Positions 12,992 through 22,805 of a stretch of DNA of 64,000 bases are shown one piece after another (the first letter of the stretch is position 1; every line of letters begins with the position of its first letter). The notes beneath the pieces were generated by a model. It was not told where the DNA came from. It did no database searches and worked only from the letters and a program-made list of their open reading frames with translations. Source of the DNA: Amanita rubescens (lineage: Eukaryota > Basidiomycota > Agaricomycetes > Agaricales > Amanitaceae); the NCBI GenBank assembly GCA_015039365.1, contig WION01000023.1:248001-312000 (forward strand). The letters are read 5' to 3'. Made by a program: the position numbers and the translations under genes.

Positions 12992-14830
12992 TCAATTCCA
13001 TGTCATTGAGTCACTATCACATGTCATTGAGTCACTATCACATTCCATTGAATCACTATCACATTCCATTGAATCACTATCACATTCCATTGAATCACTA
13101 TCATTCTCTTCATTGTCACTAGCCACCACATCACTTATTGGTCCAAGGTACTTAGCACCATGTACTAGCAGCAATTGGACAATCTCTGTATGACATTTTT
13201 TTGCAGCAACATAAAGAGCACTTCCATCTTCTTCTCCTTGTATATTAACATCAGCTCCCCATTGAAGGAGCATCTCAACAATGTCCTTCATGCCACGTGA
13301 TGCAGCCTGGATGAGAGCAGTGCCATACTTTTTGTTACAGAAGTTAACATCAGCTCCACTTTGAAGGAGCATCTCAACAATGTCCTTAATGCCACATGAT
13401 GCAGCCTGGATGAGAGCAGTGCCATACTTTTTGTTACAGAAGTTAACATCAGCACCTTTTAAAAGCAGTATCTCAGTAATTGTTGTCCAACCATAATATA
13501 CTGCAGCAATGAGAGCAGAACCATACTCCCCACCATGTAAGTTAACATCAGCCCCCTGTTCAAGGAGTAGCTCAATGATTGGCAAGTTGTGACCCCTAGC
13601 TGCTGCAATGAGAGCAGAGCCATATTTACCTGCCTGGATATTCACATTGGCTCCCCATTCAAGGAGCAGTTGGACACAATCCCATTTGCCCTTATAGGAT
13701 GCAGCTTGTAGTGCAGTGCCCCACTTTCCTCTAATAATATTCACATCAGCTCCCCATTCAAGAAGCAGCCTAACAATGTCTTTTGAAGCATACTCTGATG
13801 CAAATATCAGGGGAGCTTCATGGCCTGTCCAACATACATTTACAACTGCTCCCCTCTCTAGCAGAAGCTCAACAATGTTCTTATGTCCTCCCCTTGATGC
13901 AGAAATAAGTGCATGATTGCCATCTCTTGTTTTAAAATCTACTCCTTCATCCAAAAGTAACTCAACAATATCTCTGTATCCACCTTTACATGCAGCTGCA
14001 AGTGCCTCAGCATCATATTCACTATGGACACCTGGACTTGCTCCATGCTGAAGCAATAGCTCAACAATTTCATTGTAACCCTTTGACATTGCAGCCCAAA
14101 TGGCATAACCATATTGTCCTCCCTGAGCATTTACATCTGCTCCATTGTCAATAAGTAACTGGGCAATGTCTTTATAACCCTTGAGTGAAACAAGATACAG
14201 GGGATTTTCTCCATCTTCCCCCTGACCATTTGGATCTGCTCCTCGTACAAGTAGAAGCCTGACCACTCTTTTATTACCTGAATGTGCTGCAGCACACAAG
14301 GTATGGCCAATTTGTTCTATATACACACCAATTTCTATGCCTCTGTCAAGCAGAAGCTCAACAATATGTGCATGTCCCCCTTTTGATGCATGGACAACTG
14401 CATTAGCTTTTGCCTCCATGTCTGCTCCACTCTCCAGAAGATGTTCAATGATGTCCTCATGACCACCTTCAGCTGCATTGATCAAAGCTGCTGCAAGTAA
14501 TTCATTCCTGTGCAATGTATATGATTCATTTTCATTTGCCAGACCTCTCATCAATGCATTGGGCTCAGAAAGCCACACTTCTGATCTCAAAAAAAGGTCA
14601 ACAATAGCCTTATGACCAGCATGTGCTGCTGCCTCTACAACCTCAAGCATGATTTTCTTCCTTTTCGTCTCATCCAGCTCTTTTTCAAGCACCAATTGAA
14701 CTAATTCAATATTGCCATTCTTTGCTGCAACTCTCAAATCGTCACAATCTATGTCCAAATTCAGACCACTGCAATCAAGGAGCATTTCAATGGCTTCTAT
14801 TTCTTCAGACCTGAATGCATCAGACATAGC
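12992..14830 (-). pseudogene. NLR1, C-terminal ankyrin part (severed by element A)
   Basis: This is the 3' part of a NACHT-ankyrin gene whose 5' part lies at 34077-36468. Reading begins within codons matching NLR2 around 62495 and continues through some 16-18 ankyrin repeats to a stop at 12992. The first residues of the open frame here come from the LTR of element A. The flank atagc at 14826-14830 is repeated at 34077-34081. Removing the insert plus one copy restores the sequence found uninterrupted in NLR2 near 62496. The repeats match NLR2 closely, but the tail differs (21-bp minisatellite instead of a short DASFLMDSGN end). The fragment alone would encode only ankyrin repeats. Confidence 0.9.
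13002..13106 (-). repeat. 21-bp minisatellite encoding a DSDSMEC/DSDSMTC tail
   Basis: Five head-to-tail 21-bp units on the plus strand (gtcattgagtcactatcaca type, then tccattgaatcactatcaca type). They encode the acidic heptapeptide repeat at the C-terminus of NLR1. NLR2 has no such expansion. Confidence 0.9.
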
Positions 14831-15183
14831 TGTAACGGCGGTCAACACTTAGGCTGGGTAGTGGCAGCATATAAGTGGAAGAACATATTAGGTTCCAAGG
14901 TTAAGCGGTGAGCGAAAGGTTGGAAGGTAATAGAGGTTCAGACTCTGAGGGTTATTCAGAGTAAGCAGTAGATTGCTAAAGCTAGGGAAGTACAGCGTAG
15001 CTACTGGGGTTTATATACTCCTAAGGTATGAGTCATATGTGGGTACTGAGTCATACGTAGTATTGTACATGAGTCAGAGTGAGTAAAAGTGATAATGGGG
15101 GGGCTGTGTGATATGACTGGTATAGTGAGTCATACGAAGTAAACTATAGTCCATAAGAGTAATACTAGTACATGATCGTAACA
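14831..15183 (-). repeat. LTR of element A (3' LTR)
   Basis: 353 bp, starting tgtaacggcggtc and ending gatcgtaaca on the plus strand. It differs from the partner at 33714 mainly by a 7-bp and a 3-bp indel plus about three substitutions. Confidence 0.95.
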
Positions 15184-15189
15184 TTATCT

Positions 15190-15734
15190 CCCTCCCAAGA
15201 ATCGTTGTCCACAACGATTTCTTCCTCGGAATCACTACCAAAAACGTCGTGTAAGAGTTGGGTAAATGCGGGGGAGTTAGGGGTTGTGCTAGATATCTGA
15301 TCTGCGAAGTTTAGAAGCTCTAGGTCGGTGAGCTCGTCGATGTCAAGATCGTGGGCGGTGCCGAGTGCGAAATTGTTACTGGCGACAAGGTTTGAGAAGA
15401 CCTCGCCTGGTGGGAGTCACCAGCGGCTATGGGAGATCGAGGGATGGTCGGGGTCGTGGGCTCGGATGAAGTTGTCGTTATACGTTTTGATTGTTTTAAG
15501 GGCCTCAATGATGAGGTCGATCCGGGCATTCTCATCCGCTACCATTTGTGCCGTACGTCTCAAGACATCTCGTTCCTCGGAGGTGGTGGTAAGGGGGATG
15601 TCGTAGGTGGCTGCCATCCGGACATTGGAACAGAAGCCGAAATATTCAGCAATGATGGTGTGAAGGTGGGAGACGAAGGTGCTGGCGGAGAGGGTTTTGG
15701 TGAGGGTGGCGGCGGCAGAGGGGTTGGTGGCCAT
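15190..15734 (-). pseudogene. element A small third ORF downstream of pol
   Basis: An ATG at 15734, 105 nt after the pol stop, opens a frame of about 106 codons to a TGA at 15417-15419. The same frame then continues open to the start of the 3' LTR, about 180 codons in all. The product is predicted helical, with a segment ENARIDLIIEALKTIKTYND, and has no known domain. The acidic end (SDSEEEIVVDNDS) overlaps the polypurine tract. A weak alignment to a 125-residue frame in element F (37744-38121) is described in the findings. The TGA is most simply a decayed CGA. Confidence 0.5.
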
Positions 15735-15838
15735 TGCGAGATAAAAGGAGGAGAATGTTTCAGAGATGAAATAGAAGCGAGGTTTTTTAACGAATGGTGC
15801 CAGTGCAGCTCGTTGTCTTTCCTTGGTTGAAGGTGGGG

Positions 15839-18593
15839 TTAATATACCTTCAGGGGATACCTTTTTCGGAATTCTGCAACAAGTTCTGGTGTGTGAACAT
15901 GTTTCTTTGTTACCCATTCATTGTGTTCTGAGTCATAGCCTTTCCATTTGATCAGAAATTTGACATGAGAAGACTTCCCACGTTTGTGTTTTCTGGAATC
16001 AAGAATTTTCTCAATGACATATTCTAATTCGTTTCCAATCACCTCAGGGGGTGGCGGGGGTGTTTCTTTTGACTCGGGAACTTTGGTATGGTATATGGTG
16101 TGAGAAGAGATTCATGGAATACAGGGTGAATCAATTTCCATGTTTCTGGTAATTCTATTTTGTATGCAGCTTGTCCGATTTTTTCTAATATTTTAAATGG
16201 TCCATATCGTTTAGTGGAGAGTTTCTTTGACGGTCTAGCGTCTTTGATGTTTGTGGCTTCTAGCCATATCTTGTCTCCTTCTTTATGATCTATGGGTGAT
16301 TTCTTTCTTAGGTTATAATTTTGTATCATTTTTTCTTGGGATTTTCTTATCGCAGTAGCGGCATTTTCTCGTATGTTTTGGAGTTTTTCGATGAAATCAT
16401 TGATTGATGCATTCCCTTCTTTGGGTATAGTCGGTTCTCCTTTCCAGGGGTGCCTGCCGTAATTAAGGAAGAAAGGGGAGTGACCGGTGGCTGAGTGAAC
16501 TTTATCATTGTATTGGTATTCGGCTATACTTAGCCAATCAGCCCAATCTTCTTGGAGATAGTTTATATAATGTCGTAAGAAAGTTTCGGTTTCTTGATGG
16601 GATCGTTACTTGTCCATCAGTTTGGGGATGATATGCCGTGGATAGGTTTTGTTTTGTTCCTATAGCACTGCAAAGATCTTTCATCAGTTGTGCCGCAAAC
16701 TGGGGTCCTCTATCGCTTGTGATCTTTTTAGGGATTCCATGAATTTTCCAAATTTGATCTTTGTATGTTTCTACTAGTTGGGCGGCGGATAATTCTGTTG
16801 TCGTGGGAATTAATCTAATCATTTTTGAGAACCTGTCGATTATTGCCAAGATAGCATTATACCCTTTTGATTCAGGCAGGGGTCCTACAATATCAACTGA
16901 GATGCTTTCCCAAGGTTCTTTTGGAATGTCATGTGGGTGTAAGGTTGTCGCTTTTGGTTGTCGTGATGCTTTGTTTCTTTGGCATAGATCGCATCCCTTG
17001 ACGTATTTTTTCACATCCTTTGAAAGGGAAGGCCACCAATAGGTTCGTTTAATTAAATCTTCTGTTTTGGTTATTCCGGGGTGTCCTGCTATTGGAGAGT
17101 CATGACAGGTTTGAAAAACTTTTTCTCTAAGCTTTTCGTCTGGAACATAGATTCTGTTTTCATATAATAATAGTCCATCATGTTCTTTAAATAGGTTTGG
17201 TTTCTCCTTTTGTCTCTTTAGGACTTCAGTTTCTCTACGTTTAGACGTCTTGATTAATTTATCCAATGATGTTTTTATTTCAATTTGTTTGGTTGAAAGG
17301 GTTTCACCTCCCTTCAAAAATTGTTCTTCCATGAACAATTGTATTGGGGTGGTTACTTTCTTGGCGAAGCGGGTGTTATCTAATAGAGTTACGTCTTTCT
17401 GTTCTGGTATTTCGTTTTTATACCAAGGTAAACGAGACAAAATGTCCGCTTTTGTATTTGCTTTTCCAGGTATATGTTTGATTTCGAAATTGTAGTCTTG
17501 GAGTTCTAGATACCATCTGGCTTGTCGTCCATTTAATCTCTGTGGTTTCCTAAAATAGGAGAGATTTTTGTGATCGGACCATACTTCAAATGGTTCTGCT
17601 GTGTCTAATAGATAGGGTCGCCATTCCTTTAATGCGCATACTATTGCTAGTAATTCTTTGTCATATATGTCATATCGTAATTCGGCATCGGACATTGATT
17701 GTGAGAGGAGCGCAACCGTTCTCCATTTTCCATTCTGTAATTGGGATAGGGTTCCTCCTATTGCATATCTAGATGCATCTGCTTCTACTCGGTATTTTCC
17801 ATCAGCAATCGGTAAGGTAATGACTTCTTCTGATGCTACTAACTGTTTCATTCGTTTAAAGGCTTTTTGTTCTTCGTCTTCCCATTTGAATGGTCTATTC
17901 CCCATTAATCTAGTTATTGGTTTTGCAACATCAGAATATCTTTTTATGTATCTTCGGTAGAAGTTGCAAAATCCATTGAATTTCTGAACATCTTTCTTGC
18001 ATGTTGGATCTTTCCAATCGAGGATAACTTTAATTTTGTTCGGTTCCATTCGTACTTGTCCATTTCCCACAATATGTCCAAGCATTGGTACCTCCGTTAC
18101 TTCCCAATAACATTTCTTTTCTTTCACATAAAGGTCATGTTCTTCCAGGATTTTCAATCCTTCTATCGTATGATGTTGCAATTCTTCTTTTGTTTTACCG
18201 ATGAAGACAATGTCGTCCATGTAGATAACACATTTCTTATCTCGGATCATATCTTGGAAGATTGTTGACATCATTCTCATAAACGTTCTGGGGGAATTTG
18301 TCAACCCAAAATACATAACTAGGGGTTCAAACAACCCTCTTGGGGTTAGGAAGGCTGCTCGTTCTTCATGTCCTTCTTTGATTCTCACATTGTTGTATCC
18401 CCATATAATATCCATTTTCGTAAAGATTTTCCCTTCGGCTAGTGTGTCGATTAGATCATCTATTCGTGGTAGGGGGGTTTTATCTTTGATCGTATATTTG
18501 TTAATTCCTCGGTAGTCTTGCACTAGTCTTCTCGATTTATCTTTCTTCAAGATGAAAAAGCAAGCAGCTGTGTATGGGGACTTGGATGGGCGG
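15839..18593 (-). pseudogene. pol: element A pol, distal part: RT, RNase H, integrase, chromodomain
   Basis: The continuous frame from 18593 to 16538 encodes reverse transcriptase (CVIYMDDIVFIG active site), RNase H (VEADASRYAIGG, YDKELLAIVCAL, WSDHKNL) and integrase (HDSPIAGHPG H2C2 region; VDIVGPLPESKGY; TSDRGPQFAA; TAYHPQTDGQ). A small deletion at about 16605 breaks the frame directly after HPQTDGQ. The remainder continues in other frames: 16329-16039 has the GPFKILEKIGQAAYKIELP motif, and 16042-15839 has the chromodomain core KFLIKWKGYDSEHNEWV. The left end is cut by element B at codons encoding KIR/PSKSPY. Chromodomains target integration to modified chromatin in known chromoviruses. Confidence 0.9.
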
Positions 18594-18961
18594 TGTAACG
18601 GATGGAATCCTGTTACAGTGTGCAGCATGCTCCGAAGCTTTCTGAAGATGTCCGCCATCAATCATCCTTCAATCCGCTTTCTGTCCGCTTCCGTCCGCTT
18701 TCGATCCGCTCCGCTCCGATGCATGGGAATTCGTCGGAGTACGTCGGATGCGCGGGAATATGTCGGATTATGTTGGAATGATTGCGCATGGTAAGCGCAT
18801 GGTAGTTACTATAAGTACATGTCACATGTAGTCGTATACATCAGCTACGAACGAGAATCGGAGTCCCCTTCCCCCTAGATCAGCCTTAGCTTAAGTCTGT
18901 GCACTATTGTGCATGGCACCTGCAGTGCTGGGTACAACCCAGAGCACTCTGCAGTGTTTCA
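18594..18961 (+). repeat. LTR 1 of element B
   Basis: 368 bp from tgtaacggatgg to tgcagtgtttca. It contains a run of tccgctt-like units at about 18670-18720. Confidence 0.92.
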
Positions 18962-20203
18962 ACTGGAGCCCACCTTCGGCGCGAACTCGCAGTCCTTGTG
19001 TCGCTCGTCCGCGAGCATGAACGTTCTTTCTACCCCTACCAAGGCCTACATTTCACTCCGCCTTCCATCCGCCACCATCCGCCGCCATCTGCTCCTCACA
19101 CTGCTCTAGAGTCCACTCCGACGCAGGCCGCCAATGCCATCCCCTCTTGCTGCCCAACTTGCTCGATTGCTCCGATTTTGCTCCACCTCCGCCGCTGTTC
19201 CATTCATTATGCATGCGGTCACTCCTTTAGCCCATCCGACACCTATACATGACCCTCTGCTGCCTCCGACGCTGCACCTCATTTTTTGCAGCTCTGCCTC
19301 ATGTATCCGCCCTTCCGCCGCATGTTGACCATGCCTCATGTTTCCCCACACCCGCCAACCCTTATCCGACATGCTGCAGTTCACCAAATGCTGTCCACAC
19401 TGCTCCGACGCCCGCCCCCTGGCCAGTATTGCTCCTCCTCTTCCTTCCGACACCAACTGCAGCTCCGACGCTCCGATTTTTTTTCTTTTCTTCCCAGGAA
19501 TAGGCATGTGGCATCCACCACATTGATGTTTTAGCTTATCTTGATTGCGATCACCTCAATTTGTCTTGCTCCACTCCGATCGGCTCCGATCTGCCTCAAT
19601 CTGATCCGACGCACATTTCTAAGGCCCACAGCTCCGCCGCAGTTTCGGAACCCTTTACCAGCCATTGACAGAACCTTTGCCATCGACATTCTTTAATACC
19701 GTATTGCGCCGACGGCGTCTCAGGAAACATGCTTTAGTGGCCTCAATGCAAGGGGTTAGCACTATCGATAGGATTACTGGGATGACCGCGATCGGGGGAG
19801 TTGCGCCCCTCCTCGCCTTGCGTTGGTATGCTTATACCGACGATTCCGCTTCCGACGATTCCACTCTTTACTGCCTCCGACTTTCTACCTCTGTCAATGA
19901 TGTTCCGCCTCCACCCTCCGCCTACAGCTCCAACGCCTCCGATTCCACTGCAATTGCACCACTTGCCTTACGCCCATATGCAAACAAGTCACGATCCATC
20001 ACTGAAACACCTGTCAACACCCCTTTCCTTGCCAAACGACCACTGACATCAATTCCGCCATGCCGCCTTCGGAACCAACACCTATCATCATCGGATTGCA
20101 CTGCCATGATACTCCGCCATGTTCCGCCATCAATTCTGCCTTGTCAAGCATCTCTGCCTCTGGTCGCACTGACTGGAAGTCAGTATTCAAACTGGTGAGC
20201 GGA
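18962..20203 (+). other. internal region of element B, no coding function seen
   Basis: 1.24 kb strikingly rich in tccga/ctccg motifs and pyrimidine-rich. The longest frame (19665-20198, 177 codons) has no recognisable domain, and its composition follows the motif repeats. Confidence 0.6.
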
Positions 20204-20518
20204 TGTAACGGATGGAATCCTGTTACAGTGTGCAGCATGCCGAAGCTTTCTGAAGATGTCCGCCATCAATCATCCTTCAATCCGCTTTCTGTCCGCTTCC
20301 GTCCGCTTTCGATCTGCTCCGCTCCGATGCGTGGGAATTCGTCGGAGTACGTCGGATGCGCGGGAATATGTCGGATTATGTCGGAATGATTGCGCATGGT
20401 AAGCGCATGGTAGTTACTATAAGTACATGTCACATGTAGTCGTATACATCAGCTACGAACGAGAATCGGAGTCCCCTTCCCCCTAGATCAGCCTTAGCTT
20501 AAGTCTGTGCACTATTGT
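20204..20518 (+). repeat. LTR 2 of element B, first segment
   Basis: Matches LTR 1 with a 2-bp deletion near its start and scattered C/T changes. It is cut by element C after cactattgt; the remaining 51 bp are at 31041-31091. Confidence 0.92.
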
Positions 20519-20971
20519 TGTTACAACACGGTACGGACTCCCGCATTATGCTTACATGACACGTCGGACATGTTCATTTTCTTTATGCATACCTTATCCG
20601 TCTCACCCCTTATGCTCGACTCGTACAGACAAGCTCGTTTACTTACTTATACCATTCCTTGTTCCACATATGACGCCGTCCTTATACCTACATTCGTACT
20701 TACGCTTATTCATTAATTAGTACGTTCTCTTGTACTTGCTAGTATAAAGACCGCATGTATTCTAGAGTCGAACCCTAAGTTCGACTTAGCTGTTTATTGT
20801 CGTCTGGCAATATAACCCTTACTCTTCACTCGTCAACCACAATCGTCCTCAGATCCTAAGTCAACGCTTTGACTTAGTATTGAACTTATAATCTTAACGT
20901 TTGACTTAAGACTTGTAATTGTGACTAGAGTTGCCGTTGCAACTTAGGTTGAGATTAACGAGTTCGTAACA
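20519..20971 (+). repeat. 5' LTR of element C
   Basis: Starts tgttacaacacgg and ends gagttcgtaaca. A TATA box (tataaa, 20743-20748) lies 28 bp before taagttcgactta (20776-20788), which is the exact reverse complement of the primer site. Confidence 0.96.
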
Positions 20972-20973
20972 AT

Positions 20974-20986
20974 TAAGTCGAACTTA
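20974..20986 (+). promoter_or_regulatory. primer-binding site of C, self-complementary to its R region
   Basis: taagtcgaactta, two bases after the 5' LTR, is the perfect reverse complement of LTR positions 20776-20788. This is the arrangement of Tf1-type self-priming, in which the 5' end of the RNA folds onto the primer site. E (40052-40064) and F share it. Confidence 0.8.
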
Positions 20987-21062
20987 TCAACAAGCCTGAA
21001 CATCGATTCATTGGCATTTGATAACACACACTTTGACGAACTTCCGGAAAGCCAGCCCGTAG

Positions 21063-22805
21063 GTTACTGGCCACATTGTCAAAACGGATTGGAGAGCTCC
21101 ACCAAATAGAGCTACACGAGATCGTAAAGGGAACTACGTTCTTGACGGATACTACGTCAGACTAAACGGTACAACTCGAATCTGGGAAGATACAGGAGGA
21201 CATCCAGTTAAAGAAACAGAATTCTGGATACCCCAAACAGAAACTAGACCTCCGAACGAATCATATTACTACTTCGCAGATCTATATCTTCAAGAACAAC
21301 ACATCAGATTCGATCACCTCACAGAACGTTGGATAGCATCCGAAACACAAGAATTTGTCCCTAACGAATACTTCAACACCCCTAGGTGGATACAGGGAAC
21401 TGTTGACGCTCTACCAGAAAACTTAAGACCAGGATATCTCCATTCCAAACCGACAACCGAGAAAGGCAAAAAGAAAGCAAACTTTGGCCTAAACGATAGC
21501 GAATCTGAGAACGAGGATAAACCAGATCAAAATCCCGATCTATCTCTCGATTTTCTCAGTGACCTTTCAGTTGGAACGACACCAACACCTGCCCGACAAC
21601 CGACTAACCCCGAGCCAGGTCCTTCAAACCCTAAAAAGCAAAAGGACGAAGAAGACCCGTTTGACTCTGACAGAATCGAAGTAGATGAACCTAAACCCGA
21701 TCCAACTCCACCACGCCGAGAACCATCACCCCCACCATCACCGAGAATGTCTGGAGGAACTACAGACCCTGCACCCAACCCACGAACCCCTAGTCTCATC
21801 GGAGATCTTCCTGAATTCAAAGAGAAGCGAAAGGATGCCAACACGTTCATAGAAGATATCGAAATCTTCTTTGATATGAACCCTGAACGGATGAACACAG
21901 ACCGTTTAAAAATCCTTGCTGCCCTGAATAAGATCTCAGATGGAGCTAGACAATGGAAAAAGAATAAATTAGCGGAGTTACGAAAATCACGCACTACCGT
22001 CGAAGGAGGCGTTACAAGACCCACTTTATTCGATGATTGGGATGCATTTAAACTGTCATTCTTGACAGATTGGGGAGAAGTTGATCCGAGTGGAAACGCA
22101 TATACAAAGATTCTCAATCTACAGAACAGATCATCCATGAAAGGAAAGAAACAGATGACCTTACCAAATTATGTAAATCAGTTCAAGGAACAAATTACGA
22201 AAGCCGGAATCGAAGGAGAAGCGGCATTCCATATGTTCGGAAAAGGACTTACAGCACCAGAGTTCGAAAAAGCAATGCTCATGAACCCAAAAACATTGCA
22301 AGACTGGTACGACATTGCTATCAAACTCGACAACATCCGAACCCGTTCATACGCTTATTCCCCTCGATCTGGAAATGGTCATTCTTCATCCTCTCATAAC
22401 GACGAATCATGGGCTATGCAGATCGATCACAAATATCTGGAACAGGATGAAGACCCAGAATTAGAACTTGTGATCAGATCTATGACCAAAGGAGAAAGAG
22501 AACGCTACATCAAAGAAGGTTTATGTTTTATCTGCGGAATCAAAGGACACATGTCAGGGCAATGCCCAAAGAAGAAAAGAAACAAAGGGAAAAGTCGATT
22601 TAAAGGAGGAAAGAAAAGAGGATTCGCGCCCAAACGTCACGTTCAAGTCACATCAATTGATGGTGACGGAAACTGGGAAGAAGAAGAAGTCCAAGAGTCT
22701 AAACCAAATTACACCAAGAACATCCGAGCGCTGATGAAAGGAATGTCAACCGACGAAAAGAACGATCTATTACTATCTCTTGCCGATGATAACGAGGATT
22801 TTTAA
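21063..22805 (+). CDS. gag: element C Gag with conserved N-terminal extension
   Basis: The first in-frame ATG is at 21747 (352 residues to TAA at 22803-22805), but the frame is open for a further 228 codons, back to a TAG at 21060-21062. That upstream part is conserved as protein with element F (FWIPQ, RPPN, EFVP, LPENL). From 21747 onward come a proline-rich linker, a Gag capsid-like helical region (LIGDLPEFKEKRKDANTFIE; WDAFKLSFLTDW), and a zinc knuckle CFICGIKGHMSGQC followed by a basic segment. The frame ends GATTTTTAAC, a site where a -1 slip would enter pol. Confidence 0.85.
   Translation, partial: VTGHIVKTDWRAPPNRATRDRKGNYVLDGYYVRLNGTTRIWEDTGGHPVKETEFWIPQTETRPPNESYYYFADLYLQEQHIRFDHLTERWIASETQEFVPNEYFNTPRWIQGTVDALPENLRPGYLHSKPTTEKGKKKANFGLNDSESENEDKPDQNPDLSLDFLSDLSVGTTPTPARQPTNPEPGPSNPKKQKDEEDPFDSDRIEVDEPKPDPTPPRREPSPPPSPRMSGGTTDPAPNPRTPSLIGDLPEFKEKRKDANTFIEDIEIFFDMNPERMNTDRLKILAALNKISDGARQWKKNKLAELRKSRTTVEGGVTRPTLFDDWDAFKLSFLTDWGEVDPSGNAYTKILNLQNRSSMKGKKQMTLPNYVNQFKEQITKAGIEGEAAFHMFGKGLTAPEFEKAMLMNPKTLQDWYDIAIKLDNIRTRSYAYSPRSGNGHSSSSHNDESWAMQIDHKYLEQDEDPELELVIRSMTKGERERYIKEGLCFICGIKGHMSGQCPKKKRNKGKSRFKGGKKRGFAPKRHVQVTSIDGDGNWEEEEVQESKPNYTKNIRALMKGMSTDEKNDLLLSLADDNEDF

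Noticed and set aside
19665..20198. 177-codon ORF in element B
   Set aside because: No domain; the composition follows the TCCGA-rich repeats and nothing suggests coding constraint.
20972..20990. Possible tRNA-iMet primer site in C/E/F
   Set aside because: The sequence after the LTR does not start with TGG and instead pairs perfectly with the element's own R region.
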